From positions 1-64,000 of the forward strand of contig WPIO01000063.1 in the NCBI GenBank assembly GCA_009760855.2: DNA of 64,000 bases. Reading direction: 5' to 3'. Position numbers and translations under genes: made by a program. Below, one piece after another: positions 48,375 through 61,099 of this stretch. This DNA comes from Cristatella mucedo. Lineage: Eukaryota; Bryozoa; Phylactolaemata; Cristatellidae. Under the pieces are notes generated by a model. It did no database searches, had not been told where the DNA came from, and saw nothing but the letters and a program-made list of their open reading frames with translations. Every line of letters begins with the position of its first letter. The stretch's first letter is position 1.

Positions 48375-51300
48375 ATGAGCAATCGAGAAGACAATAGTGC
48401 CTCTGAGTCTGACAATAGAAGTTCCTACAAAGTGTCTGAAGGCGAAAAGCTAAGCAGTTATAAACCAGACAGTTATGCCGACTCGAAGGCGGACGATAAT
48501 ATCGATCCTGAGTTATGTACTTTCGAAGTGCTCTCTATCGAAAACGTTATGCGATTGCTTAACGAGAGCGTGGCAACTGTTTGCAATACATTGCAGGTAA
48601 GAGTATGGATCTTTAAGTATGCTCAGCAAAATGCATCGACATTTTCCTCTAATCCTAGCGGCCCATGTAAGAAGGTTAACTACTGTGTTGCAGATTGATT
48701 CGTCGTTGGCCAAGTATTTATTGCACTTGAACTCGTGGGCTGTCGACGAAGTCATAATTAGGTTGGTTTACCGACCGCAGTGTGCTACTTTTAAAGACAT
48801 ATTTGCAGATGATTCAGTTTACTGGTCTTGCCACCGCAGAGATTCATGCACGGCTGCACTAAGTACCCATTCTTATGTAGATACTTGGACGGTGAAGAAC
48901 GGAAACATACCGATTCCAATCGTCTGCTCGTGGTCAAAGAGCACGAGACGGGCATGGCAGTAAGTAGAACGAGGTTCTTGCAAGATCTCAGATAACTCAC
49001 TTACCGTTTGACATGAATCTTGGTAGCTCGGTAACATGCGATAAGGCTTAGCACTCTCTGATGTTGCAAACACAGCAGCTGATCTGCACCTCATGTGACG
49101 CCTGGTGACAGATAGAATCAGAAAGTAAGCGAAGATGAGGAGAAACTCTGCCAAGATTTGCTGGACTTGTTGACATTCGCACCAAATACAACTTACTGCG
49201 AGTTTCAGCTGGGCTCTGATTAAGTACAAATCTGGATAAAGAGCGACTTGGGAGCCAAAAGAACAAGCAAGAGATGTTGGCCTAGCTTTTAATGTATTTG
49301 CTAGGCCCATTTTCTGTCTTCCTGTTACTTAAAAGACTCATACCTTGGGTATGAGAAGTTAGAAAGGTTTTATCAAATATCTTTGCAAGAGAGGTTGGCC
49401 CTAGCTTTTAATGTATTTGCTAGGCTTATTGAATGTCTTCCTGTTACTTAAAGGACTATTAGAGCGTGGATATTAGTTATCATGTGAGACATCCTCATTT
49501 TCAAAATTTTACGACTTTTCCCAATTGAGGCGTGCACATGCAGGATTAATCAATTTTAATGATCAAGTTGTAATGTCGGCGGCCCAGCTGAAAACACCCG
49601 GCTTGCATTAGTCAGTTACGATATAGGTGATCATGCATCCTGTGGTCTATTTCAGCTTACTAGTTCAGCTGGAGAAACTGGTTTTTCGATTTGCAATGCT
49701 AGACTCATCCACGAGTCAAGCAGCGTTGTTGGGTACCATTGGGTAGTATCTCTCTTGTTTGCACTCTTTCGCTTACTGAGTGCTCTAGCCTGGCTTTCGA
49801 AGAGGAGAAGAATATTTTGTAAGACTCTAAACACTGCTGAATTTTCGCTGCCTCAAAAAGAAGCTTTATTGGCAATTGACGAGAAACTTCGAGCAAATTT
49901 AGTTTGCCACGTGGCTGTCTATACCAGCAGCTCAGCTGATTGACTGTGCTCGGGTCGGTTTGTAGCTCCAGCATGAATCCGTCGAAACGAACGTTGAAGG
50001 AGCCAATAGTACTGACGCATCGTCTCTTGCTATCGCCCTCGTTACCGAGTGCACCGTCTGCGCTGCATCATCGCCAAGGGATATGCTTGAGCTCCACGGA
50101 CTGGCATGCCGGCATGTTTTTTGCAAGCCTTGCTGGCTGTCATATATAGAGACTCAACTGATGATAGGCATATCTATCGGTCAGTGAAGCCCGCGATGGT
50201 GTGCTGCTTTATTTGCCCTTTTCAGTAATCGTGAGGGCTGCGGCGTGAAGGCTTGATATCGTGTGGCGTCTCTCACCTACAGAGCTAGAATGCATGCAAC
50301 CGGAGTGTCATGAACTGGTCCCCGAAAGCTTTGTTCTCGGCGTTGCGTGCGATTCGGCAGTGCTGAGAGAGAAATACCAGCAGTTCGTTTTCCAAAAATG
50401 CGTCATGGTGAGTATGATTTTCAAGCGTATACCACTGTTAGGTGGTTACAATGAAGTAAGAGCACGCTTGCTACCTTTTGACCCAGAACTTGCATCGCCG
50501 TAAGAGCGAATGATGATAGGCGAACACCCTCCGTTAGACTCTGTCGGCGGGCTTTGAGGGGTGCGGAGCGAGAGCTGCGAGAGCAATAAGCCAAGACAGA
50601 GATTATGGGCTTCAGTCTTCATATCGAAGGGGACGAGTGAAAGTAGATTACACTTCCTGACACCTCCGGCACAGGACACGATGACAAGTCTTGACCTTGG
50701 ATAAGCAGCACGGCAAGTAAAGGAGTCTGGTGCCACTCAGGACAGAAGGACTCACCAGAGGGCACCTTATGCGAAACCGAAGTGAAATTCACGTGTAGGA
50801 TGGAGCCCAGCGCATTATATTACCCAGCGCATATGAACGTCATATGAGGCAACAAGGTGAAGAATCGTGTGATTGGCTGTGTCCGCATGAGCTGAATTCA
50901 ACAGGATGAAAGGTCTGCTGAAAGCAGCCTCCACTCCGTACAGGAACACTTCTGCTTAGTAGAGTGTCATCCACCAGCATGAAGATGCTTGAAGCATATT
51001 ATTACATCCTTGTTACCTAATTGTGCGCTTGCGATCGTTGCCATTTGTAGAGCCACCCTGAGCTGCGTTTCTGTCCGAGGCATGATTGTCACCGAATAAT
51101 TCGAGCACAAGAGAGAAAACCACGGCGAGTGTGCTGCCACTGCACGACACAGTTTTGGTGAGTGGAGTAGAGACTCACCCTTTTAAATTCAAGGAAGTCA
51201 ATGACCCGGTGCATCACTTGCGGCCGCTCTATTGCATTTTGCATTTATGTCAGCCTAGCTTCCTAGAAAACAGTACTAGCCGTCGTATTCTTACTGTCAA

Positions 51301-54300
51301 AGGGCTAGAATAAAACTATTGAAGCAGCTAAATCCAGCCTATTGGCCGCCTCAGGTTGGCGAAGAGCAGAAGCGAACAGAAGTGACCATTAAACAAGATT
51401 CAGATAATAAAAACAAGCAAACAAATTGCAGAATGACAGAAGCGAACGAGAAGGTACTCGCCGCCGCCGTAGACGTCTCCTTAGGTTAGTCAAACCCGAG
51501 GCGTGCACACTGAATCACCGTCAGGCACGTCGAAGCGCGTAGCATGCCGGAGCAAAAAAGACAGGCTCCCTCGGGCTAGAAGCAAGGATTCCCAAAGTAA
51601 CGACTCGCTGCACTACATTAGTGGTTTTACGACCTCAATAATGATAGCGATAATTGGCTGAAGTATGAAAACTGCAAACCTTAACTTCAAGTACATGGCA
51701 TTAACCAATCTATTCCATAGCATCATGGGCAACATCCATGCAGAATCAGCCTTCGTTTATTTCCTATCTCATGCCAAGCCCACTGTATGATAATGACTAA
51801 CCGCATCGATCAAGTTTTTTGGAAGCTGTTGTCTACTTGTGTGTGTGCTTTGACAGCTCATCGTTTTACGAAAAATTCCAGATATTTTAGTTCACATCCT
51901 GTCTCCCTAACCTTAGTCTTTCACCTTGTAGCTTCCGCTGTGGTAACGACTATCATGCCCCAGCGACTTGTGAGGACATGCAAAAGTGGCTCATAAAAAT
52001 GACGGATGATTCTGAAACTAGCCATTACATAGCGGCTAATACGAAGAATGTAAGTACTGTGGCTAACTGTACCACTTTTGACGCAATTGTTTCTCGTAAA
52101 CTCTTTCTCTCTTAAGCTTTCTTTACGTCAACTTGTGTTATTAATTTACGAGTTCGTGCGGATGTCCTGACCTTTTTGGTCGCATGTAACATGCTTACTT
52201 ACTAACTTACTCACTTACTTAATGCTAAATCGCACTGCATTAACGAGTTCCCATACTCACAAATATGTCCTGGTCGCTGCTCGGCTGGGAAAATGTGGAT
52301 CACGTTCGACAGCTACGGGCTGAGGCCGGCAGCCTATTGTCCTCTGCAGTGAAGCTTTGCAAGAGGATAGGAGAAGCTGTCCTGTAAATGACTGGTAAAT
52401 ACCAAGAATTATTGGAACAGATGATGAGAATAGGTACTAGGAAGCAATGCGGATATATTGTCCGTAGGTTGGCATACAGACGGTAGTTTGGCTTCCTTCC
52501 CAATGCTGGATGCTTGGGTGCAGAGCGGTCGGTAATATCCGAAGTATCGCCTGAAACTGTAATTGCTGCGAGCTCGTCGGGCTGGTCGGCAGGGATCCTG
52601 CATGATTAGCTGCACAGTTCCTGCAATGTGCCGACACCTGAAGCTCAAGCAGTGTACCAATTGTGCCGACTCAGTGCTCGGTATCCTACTCGCAGCCCTA
52701 ACACCAACAATGCAGCAGAAAAAAGCGAAATCAAATGCCCACTGATTATTGCTGATACGACAGGTGACTTCTCACAGACTCGCTAACCTTGACTCGCCAT
52801 CTGGTCGTCACGTTACTCTAACTCTGTGATTGAGGCTAGGCCAAGGGACATATACTTGCAAAACGTCAAACAATAAAATCGCTCCTTCCCACGTTATCAC
52901 AAGCCCCGATTCATTTAAGCCGTCGCACACGATGGCTATTGTGTAAAGTGCCGGCTATGCGGCTCTACATGTAAATTCAGGGGCTTACCTCAAAGTGCTT
53001 TGTTCAGCAGGTACTTGCAAAGCCCGAGAGAGGCTCGCTCAAAATCCCATGCCGCTCTTCCAACGTTGCTGCCGCGGCTTTCTCGCACCTGCATGAGGTC
53101 AAGCTGCCACTGCTGTGGGCGGCGATACAAAATCTTAGGTTTTTTAAAGACATTCGCATTCCCGCGCTCCAAGGAATAACCTTCCAATATGGTGCCAGCA
53201 CTTTGATAATTAATCACGGCGATCATCGTCGTCTGATGAGAATGAATTTTTCGACAAAGAATGTGAAAGACCCTTGACTGCCGACTTTCGTCGCAACATC
53301 TCCTGACTTTTCCTCGTTTAAAAAGAAACTAAATTCGCATCAATTTATCGAAACATTTAGCGGTTCTCTGCGAGATTTGGCCTTTAGGAGATTATGCATA
53401 CTGAAGTTCTGCAGGCTGCCGCTAACCATACTTACATTCTGACCCTGTGCATGTCACCCCGAATCATGTTATTCTTGCAGTTTAATGAGCATACTACGAC
53501 TAACCATTCAACCGTGCATACTTTGCATCAAATGCAAAGTGCCTAGAAGGAGATTTGAGTTCTCTGAGGGCGCTACATTAAATGTGTTATCATGATTAGT
53601 TAGTAAGCGATCCTAATATTTGCCATTCTTTTCAGTGTCCTCGGTGCAAGGGGATTATTGAAAAAAATGGTGGCTGCAACATGATACGTTGCTCCTATTG
53701 CCGATATGAATTCTGTTGGATCTGCCTTGAAGGTGATGTTAGCAGGAAGCGCTCTAACTTCCTGGCTGAGAGCTACAATCTGTCACACTGCTGTGTGCTG
53801 CAGAGCTTCAGTCACAGCGTCTCGTGTGCTTGACTCTTTTGCTCAGTGGGTGGCTTGCTAGACCCAGCCACTCAATAACAATACTGCTTTATTTTCTCAC
53901 CTCCGAGATCAGGCTGGAATCATGGCTGTAACCACTACATCTGCAACCGCTATCGTAATAACGTCGGCCCTGCCGACACTGAAGTCAAGCGCAAACAGGC
54001 AGGGGCGGCGCTAGCGAGGTACATGTTTTATTTTGGACGGGTGAGTAGATCAAGCTCCGAGCCTGCACTGCAAGATCATTTTACCAGTTGTGAAATACCA
54101 GAAAGAATGAGAAGCAATCAGCTGTCTAAGCTCTTCGTCTAAGAAACTAGATTTAAACAGAAGTTGCATCACGTGCAGTAAAAACGGCTAAAAGATAATA
54201 TTGCCCGGAGTGTAGGTCAAGTTTCCTTCGACTGTTCCTTGATAATATAATAATAATAACACACTTGATATAGCGCTCTCAGATAACTCAACCTCTTTCT

Positions 54301-57300
54301 AGGTGCTTTACATTTTTGAAAAATGAAACACGGTTAGTAGTACCATATTCAATAACCAAGAACAACAAGTTAAGGATGCATAGGCCGGTCGAACAGCAAG
54401 CGCTGAGTTACAGAAGTCAAGACGAATTTAACAAATGCATGGACGAACTTAGATGTGGTATCCCTGTCTAATTATTAACGTTTATTAACGTTATTTAGTT
54501 GACACTGATTTGATTGTGCAGCAGATGTGGTCGGCTAAGAAAAGGTCACATTGGAACATGAAACCCGGATTTTGTGCAGATTCAACAGGAGATATGCTAG
54601 CAGAACACATTTTGAGAGTTAGCCTTTATAATTTCAGAATCGCACTTGGTTACACTCATAACTAGTAAGTTGGTTTTATCATCATTCAATTTAAGAAAAT
54701 TTGCTACCATCCATGAGGGGATGTCATTAAAACATGCAGCAAGGGAGTTAAGAGATTTGACGTGCTTGAGGGCTGTTAGGGATCAAAGCAGAGGTACAAC
54801 TGAGTGTCAAACATACAGAAGTAAGTCTAGATTGTGTTTGGAAAAAAGAGTGTATACATTTAAAAGAGCAAGATCGAGCACGCAGCCCTGAGATATTTTA
54901 AATTTCAGAGGTTCCTTGGATTATTTTTGTCCATTCACATCAATACTCTGTGGAGTCTCCCACTGAGATAGGACCTTTGCAACCACCGCGTGTAGTTTAG
55001 AAACAGCCAGCGAGAATTAATGGGCTGAGCACGAGCCAGGAGTTGCAGGGGTAGCAATGGCTTGCTCTCTGGGCCAGCTCTCTAGAACAGAAGAGTACGG
55101 GCCCCGCCCTGGAAATCGTACGGGTCCCAAACTGTTCCCACGATAACAAGCACGAATGATAAAGTAGCTTTTTGAAAGATATTGAATGGTTAATGCGCAA
55201 ATATTTGATTGCATGATGATGGAATAAAACGTATCAAGCGAAGCTAAACCTTTTGCAACTAAATAGCAGGACAGGACTAAATAGCAGGACTCTCTTGGCA
55301 CCTTACCTTTTGCTAATGGTCAATCTGTAGCTTCATAATAGGGAATATTGATGGAAGAAATTATCTTTGGATGCAGGATAGATAGATCTCAAGATGCAGT
55401 GAAAGAAAGCTAAGCTGAGGGTTCATTTGTCGCCTCTCAGCAGTGCACTAAGAAGCCTGAAAGGACAACTGTCGGGAAGAGCATTTCAAATATCCCTCTG
55501 CTCTGAAGATGGTGTCGCGAGCGACTCCAAAGCGAATTTAATAATTCAAAGTGAAATATACAGGAAGCGAAGGCGAGGTTTTTCTTGCTGCCACGCCATC
55601 CATATTCGAATAACTTAAGAAATCCTAAATTTGAGGCTACGGTAGTTAGCCTAACAGAGATAAATTGAATAAACACTCAACGATCTAAAAATGGTTGGCA
55701 TTTCGATTCGAAAGTAGACATAGAAAGCTTGACAAATAGATATCTAGAAGCAGCATTAAAGTGAGCAGTTCCAGTCAGGGTGAAATGAAATGCTGCTGCC
55801 TGTTAGGGCCATTCAGCTATTTACTACACCGATCGAATTTGCTCATTAGCTGCTCCCGGGTGTGGCTTCTAGTATGGCTTCTTTGTTTTGTTAATTTCAT
55901 ATTAAATGTTGTCACAAATCAAGTTGACATATTACTTTGTCTTATTGTTTCTAGTGGCAACAACTTGCTAACAGTCTCAAGCTTGTGGAGATGAAAAAGC
56001 AAGCAATACTAGCACGTCATAAAAAGCTCAATGATGATCGTCTTCTGTACTTCTTGGAGAAATTGATAAAGGTATCGTTTGTTTGTCTCTTTCTAATATC
56101 AAAATTCAGATTCTCTTAAGAAAAGACAGTTACTATCAATGCGTTCATAATGAAATGCCTGTAGATTGTTTCATGGCTACTACAGCGGTCGTAGAACATT
56201 TGTAATTTGTAACTTGCTATATTCTGTCTACTGAAGAAAGATGGCGATCTTTATCATTCTGTGGGCTGGCACCCCCGACAGAAGGTGCCGTGCAAAAACA
56301 ATCAGTAGATCTTGACGGGGAGTCTGGAAAATGTATTCTTCTGGCCCACTGCACGTAGTCTGGCGATGCAGATCGACGAGACATTATGCAATCCTGAGAC
56401 GTGCACGTGAGTCTGCTAGTCTGTGAATATCTGAAACAGCTAGAAGTCTTGGGCTGTTTGGGTAGATTAGCAAAAACGATAGGATTTTGCGCTAAATGGT
56501 TCACTGCAACTTATCATAGGAATGGATATGCCTGAGCTTGATTAGTGCTAATGCTACCTCTGCACTGTTCTTTACAAAAAATGAATGTATCTACCTGTAT
56601 TTCAGACTTGATGCGATCCGATAGATCAAAATCTGATTTTTTTTACAGTGCCACCACACAGTCATGCACGCTTATCCCTCTTTATTTTACATGGAAAGCG
56701 GTGCCCGGCAAACCTTGGTAAGTGCTAAAGAGCTTGGCAGATTGTATTGATGGGAGTGGTGATGCAATTTATTAAGCCTCTGTATGTAACACCTCATAGA
56801 CACAATTAGTAAGTGGGTGTTTGGCGAAAGAGTTTTTTTGATTGTTAACAGATTCGACTTAGGCTAGCTATCTATGGAAACTTATGGCTGCTTAAATGCC
56901 GTCAGTAGTGGCCGGGCTAGAGTTTTCTTAATCCACTAGCTTTTATAATAACTTCTGTTGATTGATCTTGCTTGAGCATAAGAGTTGACCGTGGGGTTTC
57001 ATGATAAGGCTGTTTATGCAATTACAAGCCCTCGTAAGATGTAAGATCTGTAGTCAGCCATTTGCTACAACAGATTTCCTTAACAATCACTGTACTTATC
57101 ACTTAACCCACCAACTGTACAAAAACGTAGATTGCCATTCATTGAAGGCCGATCCTGATGCTGAGATAGATGTTTGCGACGCTGGATGTAATATTTCGCT
57201 TCAGCTAAAATACACGACAGAAAGGCTGCACAGTGAGGTTGAAACACTGTCCTTGGAACTCCAGCACGACGTTCCCGACCAGGAGGTATGTTTAGCCGCG

Positions 57301-57983
57301 TACACTCTGGTCCAGTCTACGTGTCTGTGTATGCACATCGGCAGCGAGGAAGCGGGGCTTTAGTGGATCAGCGGCCGCTGGAGCTCTTGCTCCGGTCTCA
57401 CCCTCGCATTCTCATCGCTGCTGTGTTCTGCCACTGTCAGATTCGTCGTGAAATATCGCACGCAGTACAGCAGATCTTATCAGGTCGAGAAGCTAGAGAC
57501 CCTTAGTCAGTGGACGCTTTGCAGCAGTGCGGATGCAGATTCAGAAAGCCTCTCTCCTTCAGGGTCCTTTTGAGCCGGGTCTCTGGAATCAACTTTTTTA
57601 GTAAGCCTGCCTCGTGCGGTTATCAGCTTAGGACTCGCCATAATGATTCGCTTCGCTTTGACACAAAACGAGGAGCTGTAACGTTTATATGCCGAAACTG
57701 GAATGAAGACGTCTACTGAGCAGCAGGCCACTTCAGACCGTTTATGAAACGTTATTTACATATTTTATTGGCTATCCAGACAGACCGTGAGGGCAGAGAA
57801 TTGTACTGACTCCCTGAGTCAAACACCTTTGTTACTGTCTGCATATTTATTGATTTGCCTATTGATATGCAATTATTGCTGCTAATGTTATCTGTTTCAA
57901 TTCAATTGCAGAAGATGCGAAGCCTTACAGTTTTGGCTGAGCATTTAAGGCAGATTATTCTCAAAAACTTCTTTGACATTTAA
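48375..57983 (+). CDS. ARIH2-like: Ariadne-2-type RBR E3 ubiquitin ligase
   Basis: Exons placed by homology and GT-AG sites: 48375-48596, 48694-48761 (end uncertain), 49972-50179, 50283-50407, 51051-51157, 51932-52049, 53636-53732, 53913-54040, 55955-56071, 56649-56717, 57205-57285, 57912-57983; about 470 residues. Order of parts: acidic/Ser-rich N-terminus, UBA-like helix segment, RING1 (CTVC...CRHVFCKPC), IBR (FCPRHDC...CCHC...CFRCGNDYH), RING2 (CPRC...EKNGGCN...[12 protein letters not shown]), then the Ariadne helical tail ([21 protein letters not shown]). RBR enzymes take ubiquitin from an E2 onto the RING2 Cys before substrate; Ariadne types act with neddylated cullin-RING ligases. The catalytic Cys (GGC) is present; the usual His two residues later is Met. 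The exon 2-3 phases do not fit, so a small exon in 48762-49971 is probably missing from this model. All later junctions are in phase. Confidence 0.9.
48762..49971. other. Intron(s) 2 of the RBR gene; possible hidden exon
   Basis: A candidate phase-compatible start is the acceptor ending at about 49655 (tctatttcag), whose next codons read LLVQLEKLV, but no good donor with the right phase follows. A near-duplicate pair of stretches, each reading agagatgttggcctagcttt or close to it (49268 and 49387), lies in this intron. Confidence 0.4.
52050..53239. other. Intron 6 of the RBR gene, nothing recognised
   Basis: Short overlapping open frames without family resemblance, plus a short ACTT-type simple stretch near 52195-52222. 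Confidence 0.4.
53240..53600 (+). mobile_element. LINE 3' fragment in RBR intron 6
   Basis: A C-terminal ORF remnant (cgtttaaaaagaaactaaat near 53318), 3' UTR (ccctgtgcatgtcaccccga) and the tail (gcctagaaggagatttgagt, ttctctgagggcgct) end just before exon 7. The insertion lies about 35 bases upstream of the exon 7 acceptor. Confidence 0.75.
54245..54970 (-). mobile_element. LINE 3' fragment in RBR intron 8
   Basis: Left end aataataataacacacttga, then a reversed tail and UTR, then reversed RT thumb and catalytic-side sequence up to the ctctgtggagtctcccactg motif near 54950, as at 4080-4100. Reverse to the gene; many lesions. Confidence 0.8.
55000..55954. other. Rest of RBR intron 8, nothing recognised
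   Basis: AT-rich, with short frames and no recognisable element. A short exact repeat (actaaatagcaggac, near 55258 and 55273) is visible. Confidence 0.4.
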
Positions 57984-58560
57984 TAGCCAGCATGCAGTCA
58001 AACTTGGATCGTATTTTTCCGGCTTTGCTATGACGACTGACCACGGTGAACCTCCGTCGGTATTTATACACTTCTCGAGGCTTAACAAACGGGCACTGCT
58101 CTCTAGGAATCAGCAGGACGCCAAGGCGGAAGCGGCTGCTCCGAAGTCTCTCTCTCTCCAGCCTCAATGGCTCTATGCTTGTGGCAAAGCAAGCTATTCG
58201 TGCCGTGTAAATACGGTGAAATTTATTAAATCAATTCCAAGATCTGGTCGTCATTATACTGTTTCAGAGTATATATTAACGGCAATGACGCAATGATTGG
58301 TGAAAGGGCTGACTATACGGTACTTTCTTTTCCTCTACCATTTTATGTTTCACCACCCTCGCATAGCAAGGACAGTTAAACAAGTAGCAGTTTCGTTAAA
58401 CTTGAGTGACAATTTGGCTAGCACATTCCAGCGACGGTAATTGCTGGTTCAACTCCCCATCTGGGTCTTTCAATAGCGATGGTGATTTCAATGTTTGGAA
58501 TCGGGTGGATAAATCAGTAGCCTCAACTGGATTGTCCAAGATGCTTTTGTGCACGTCCAG
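57984..58560. other. 3' flank of the RBR gene with SINE-like stretch
   Basis: A weak polyadenylation motif ATTAAA lies at 58225-58230. At about 58420-58490, tggctagcac and, 26 bases on, ctggttcaactcccc look like degenerate Pol III A- and B-boxes, suggesting a decayed tRNA-type SINE. The inverted repeat begins at 58561. Confidence 0.35.
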
Positions 58561-59399
58561 CAGGTAGCCTTGAGGTCAAGCACCAGGCTGACTTTCACCA
58601 ATTCATGCTGCCGAACACCTCGATTGCCTAAAACTTGGAGTAAAACGATTTGTGTTATTTTGACACAAGACAGCCACAGCAAGCACATTACGAACTGCAT
58701 TCATTTTATCTTGCATGTGCTTAACGATTATTATATTAGATTATTATAGCTTCTCCCTCAGCCGTTACTCAGTGGATTCCCGGTTTAGCAGGGAGGCCTT
58801 ACCCTTGCAATGAATTTTCCAGCCCTATCAACATATTTGTAGCCACAGCCGAAAATTGAAAGCCCAGGCTCAACCACTTATATATTTAGAAACGCCCAGT
58901 TAACTGTTGTAGTTCACTCATCCGACCGATTGAGTGACGTCAGGGCCTCGCAGCTAACGGCTGCTACCGGCAGCGTTTCTATATACCACCCAAAAACAAC
59001 ATCCCTGTTCAAACATTCAAAAAACACATCCCTCATGAAAAGCCAAAGGTTGCTAAAATGTTAGAACGCTAAAGTGTTACGCCATGGTCACCAAAACCTA
59101 GCCGACTCTGCTGCTATTAGTTCACTTCCTTTTAGGCTTTCCATTATACCCGAACTAGGTCGCTAAACGAGGCACTCCGGGCACAGCGTCTTGAGGGCGA
59201 TAGTCCTGGTGAAGAATACTTTGAAAGACAGACGTAGGTTCTACACCTGGAGAACTAGACAAGACTACAGGGAGGATTTTACACAGAAAAACATTCATTG
59301 TTTAACAATCCCAGCCATTGTTTATGCATTTCAATGTTTAGGGAAAGCTTGAGAAAGCATACAAAAGATCAGGACTGACTGTCTGTCGACAGAGGACTA

Positions 59400-61030
59400 C
59401 TGTAGGTCATACCAATCGATCCTAAAAGGCCGAGTCCAGCTTTCTGTAAAAACATCGGTGAATCACAGATGCACAATCCAAAAATGCAGATTTCGACGAT
59501 CAACCGTCTCCTCAACCGCTCCCAGATTAGCTCCTTACCTGATGATACCTGCGATGATCTAGCTGATCGCTTTAACTTCTTTGTCCGGAAGATAGTTAAG
59601 ATCAGAAAGCCCATCCCTGCGATGGCTGCATCCCCCTAGAATTGTGTCCCTTGATTCTTGGCTGCAATTCAATGTCTACATTCAAGCAGATCAGTAGTGA
59701 TCTCGTTATGAAGTTCATATCCTAATCATAAAAGACTACAAGTCTTTTGGACCCTATTCCCACTGTCATGCTCCTACGTTGCATTGATCTGCTGCTGCTG
59801 TGCATAACTAAAATAATTATTATGTCATTAGCCTCCGGTCATGTATTACCACCTTTAAAAAAAGCTGTGGTCAGGCCGGTTCGCAAGAAAATGACAAATG
59901 ACCAAGAAAAGAGCAACTACCGCCCAGTCTATCTTCTACAATTCCTACCGACGACACTGGAACGAGTCGTGGCAGACCAGCTGAACTCATTTATTGAAAC
60001 TTCTAACCTTGCTAGTAAGCTCCAGTCTGGCTTTAGAGCTAATCATTCCTCAGAGTCAGCACTGCTTCGGGTGTACAACGACCTACATAGAAATGCAGAC
60101 ATGGGTAGAGTATCTCTGCTTGCTTTGCTCGATGTTTCGGCAGCTTTGACGCTATCGAGCACAATTTTTTTCTTGAGCACCTCTCTTCACGCCTGGGCAT
60201 CGCTGGCCCTGCTCAGCAGTGGTTCAGCTCATATCTCAGTGGGAGACTCCAGAGTACTGATGCGAACGGACAAACATCATCCGAGGTACCTCTAAAATGA
60301 GTACCTCCGGGCTCCGTGCTAGGTCCGGTTCTTTTCACGGTTTATACTCTCCCTCTTGCTCCTATGATTGCCAAGCACAATCTAGGTTTTCACTTCTATG
60401 CGGATGACACTCAGTTGTACCTTTGCTTTGATCCCTCCCAGCCTTCGAGCACCTCAAATTCTCTAAACTCACTTGCTGCATGCATTGATGACATCTGCAC
60501 CTGGATGGCATCAAATTTTCCAAAACTAAACGATGATAGTTTTATCATCGTTCCAATTTCGGAACCACAGAAAAACCATCTGTGGTTCCGAAATTGGAAA
60601 GGCTGACGCTTAAAATGAGCTCTACCAGCATATGTCCGGTTGAACCTGCACGAAATCTAGGTGTCATGTTCCAAAATGACCTTCCGTGAGACAGACACAT
60701 CAGTTCCACAATCAAGTCTGCTTACTTTCGTCTGCATAACGTTGCTAAAATTCGGATTTATTTAGATAATGATACCAGATATAAGTTGGTCTATGCATCT
60801 GTGACATTCTGTCTTGACTTCTGAAACTCGCTGCTTGCTGGCCTACCGGCCTGTGCAATCAGGTGCTGACAGCTGGTGCCAAACTCTGCAGCCAGGCTTA
60901 TGTATCACGAGCGTCGTCGCAGTTGCCACATCACATCACTTCTCGCCCACCTGCACTGGCTACCAGTCACGCAACGGTCCGACTTGAAGGTTTTGTCGCT
61001 CACTTTTAGGTTCCTCCATTCTGCAGCGGA
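59400..61030 (+). pseudogene. Dead CR1/L2-like LINE reverse transcriptase (right arm)
   Basis: Mirror copy of 3330-4990. The pre-RT segment (about 59440-59620) has the SQISSLPDD and DLADRFNFF motifs; the fingers/palm segment (59747-60295) has KKAVVRP and SGFRANHSSESALL. A frameshift after DVSAA is shared with the left arm. FHFYADDTQLYL is intact (about 60390). A local inverted rearrangement at 60531-60599 introduces further damage. The thumb segment ends near 61020, where the element is truncated without a tail. Inactive. Confidence 0.9.
60531..60599. repeat. Two nested perfect inverted repeats, right arm only
   Basis: cgatgata/tatcatcg (8 bp, 4-base loop) is followed at once by a 20-bp perfect inverted repeat, ttccaatttcggaaccacag at 60551-60570 and its complement at 60580-60599, with a 9-base loop. 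The left arm and the other LINE copies have an ordinary ~21-base sequence instead. Confidence 0.95.
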
Positions 61031-61099
61031 GTTCCAGGTGTCGGAGTCTAATTCCCGCCAAACCCCGCCATACTCCAGCCTCGCTGCCGCTCGCCATGC

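Noticed and set aside
48694-48963. Extending RBR exon 2 through to 48963 as a continuous frame
   Set aside because: The extra sequence does not resemble Ariadne proteins, and the frame ends in a stop with no usable donor for the RING1 exon.
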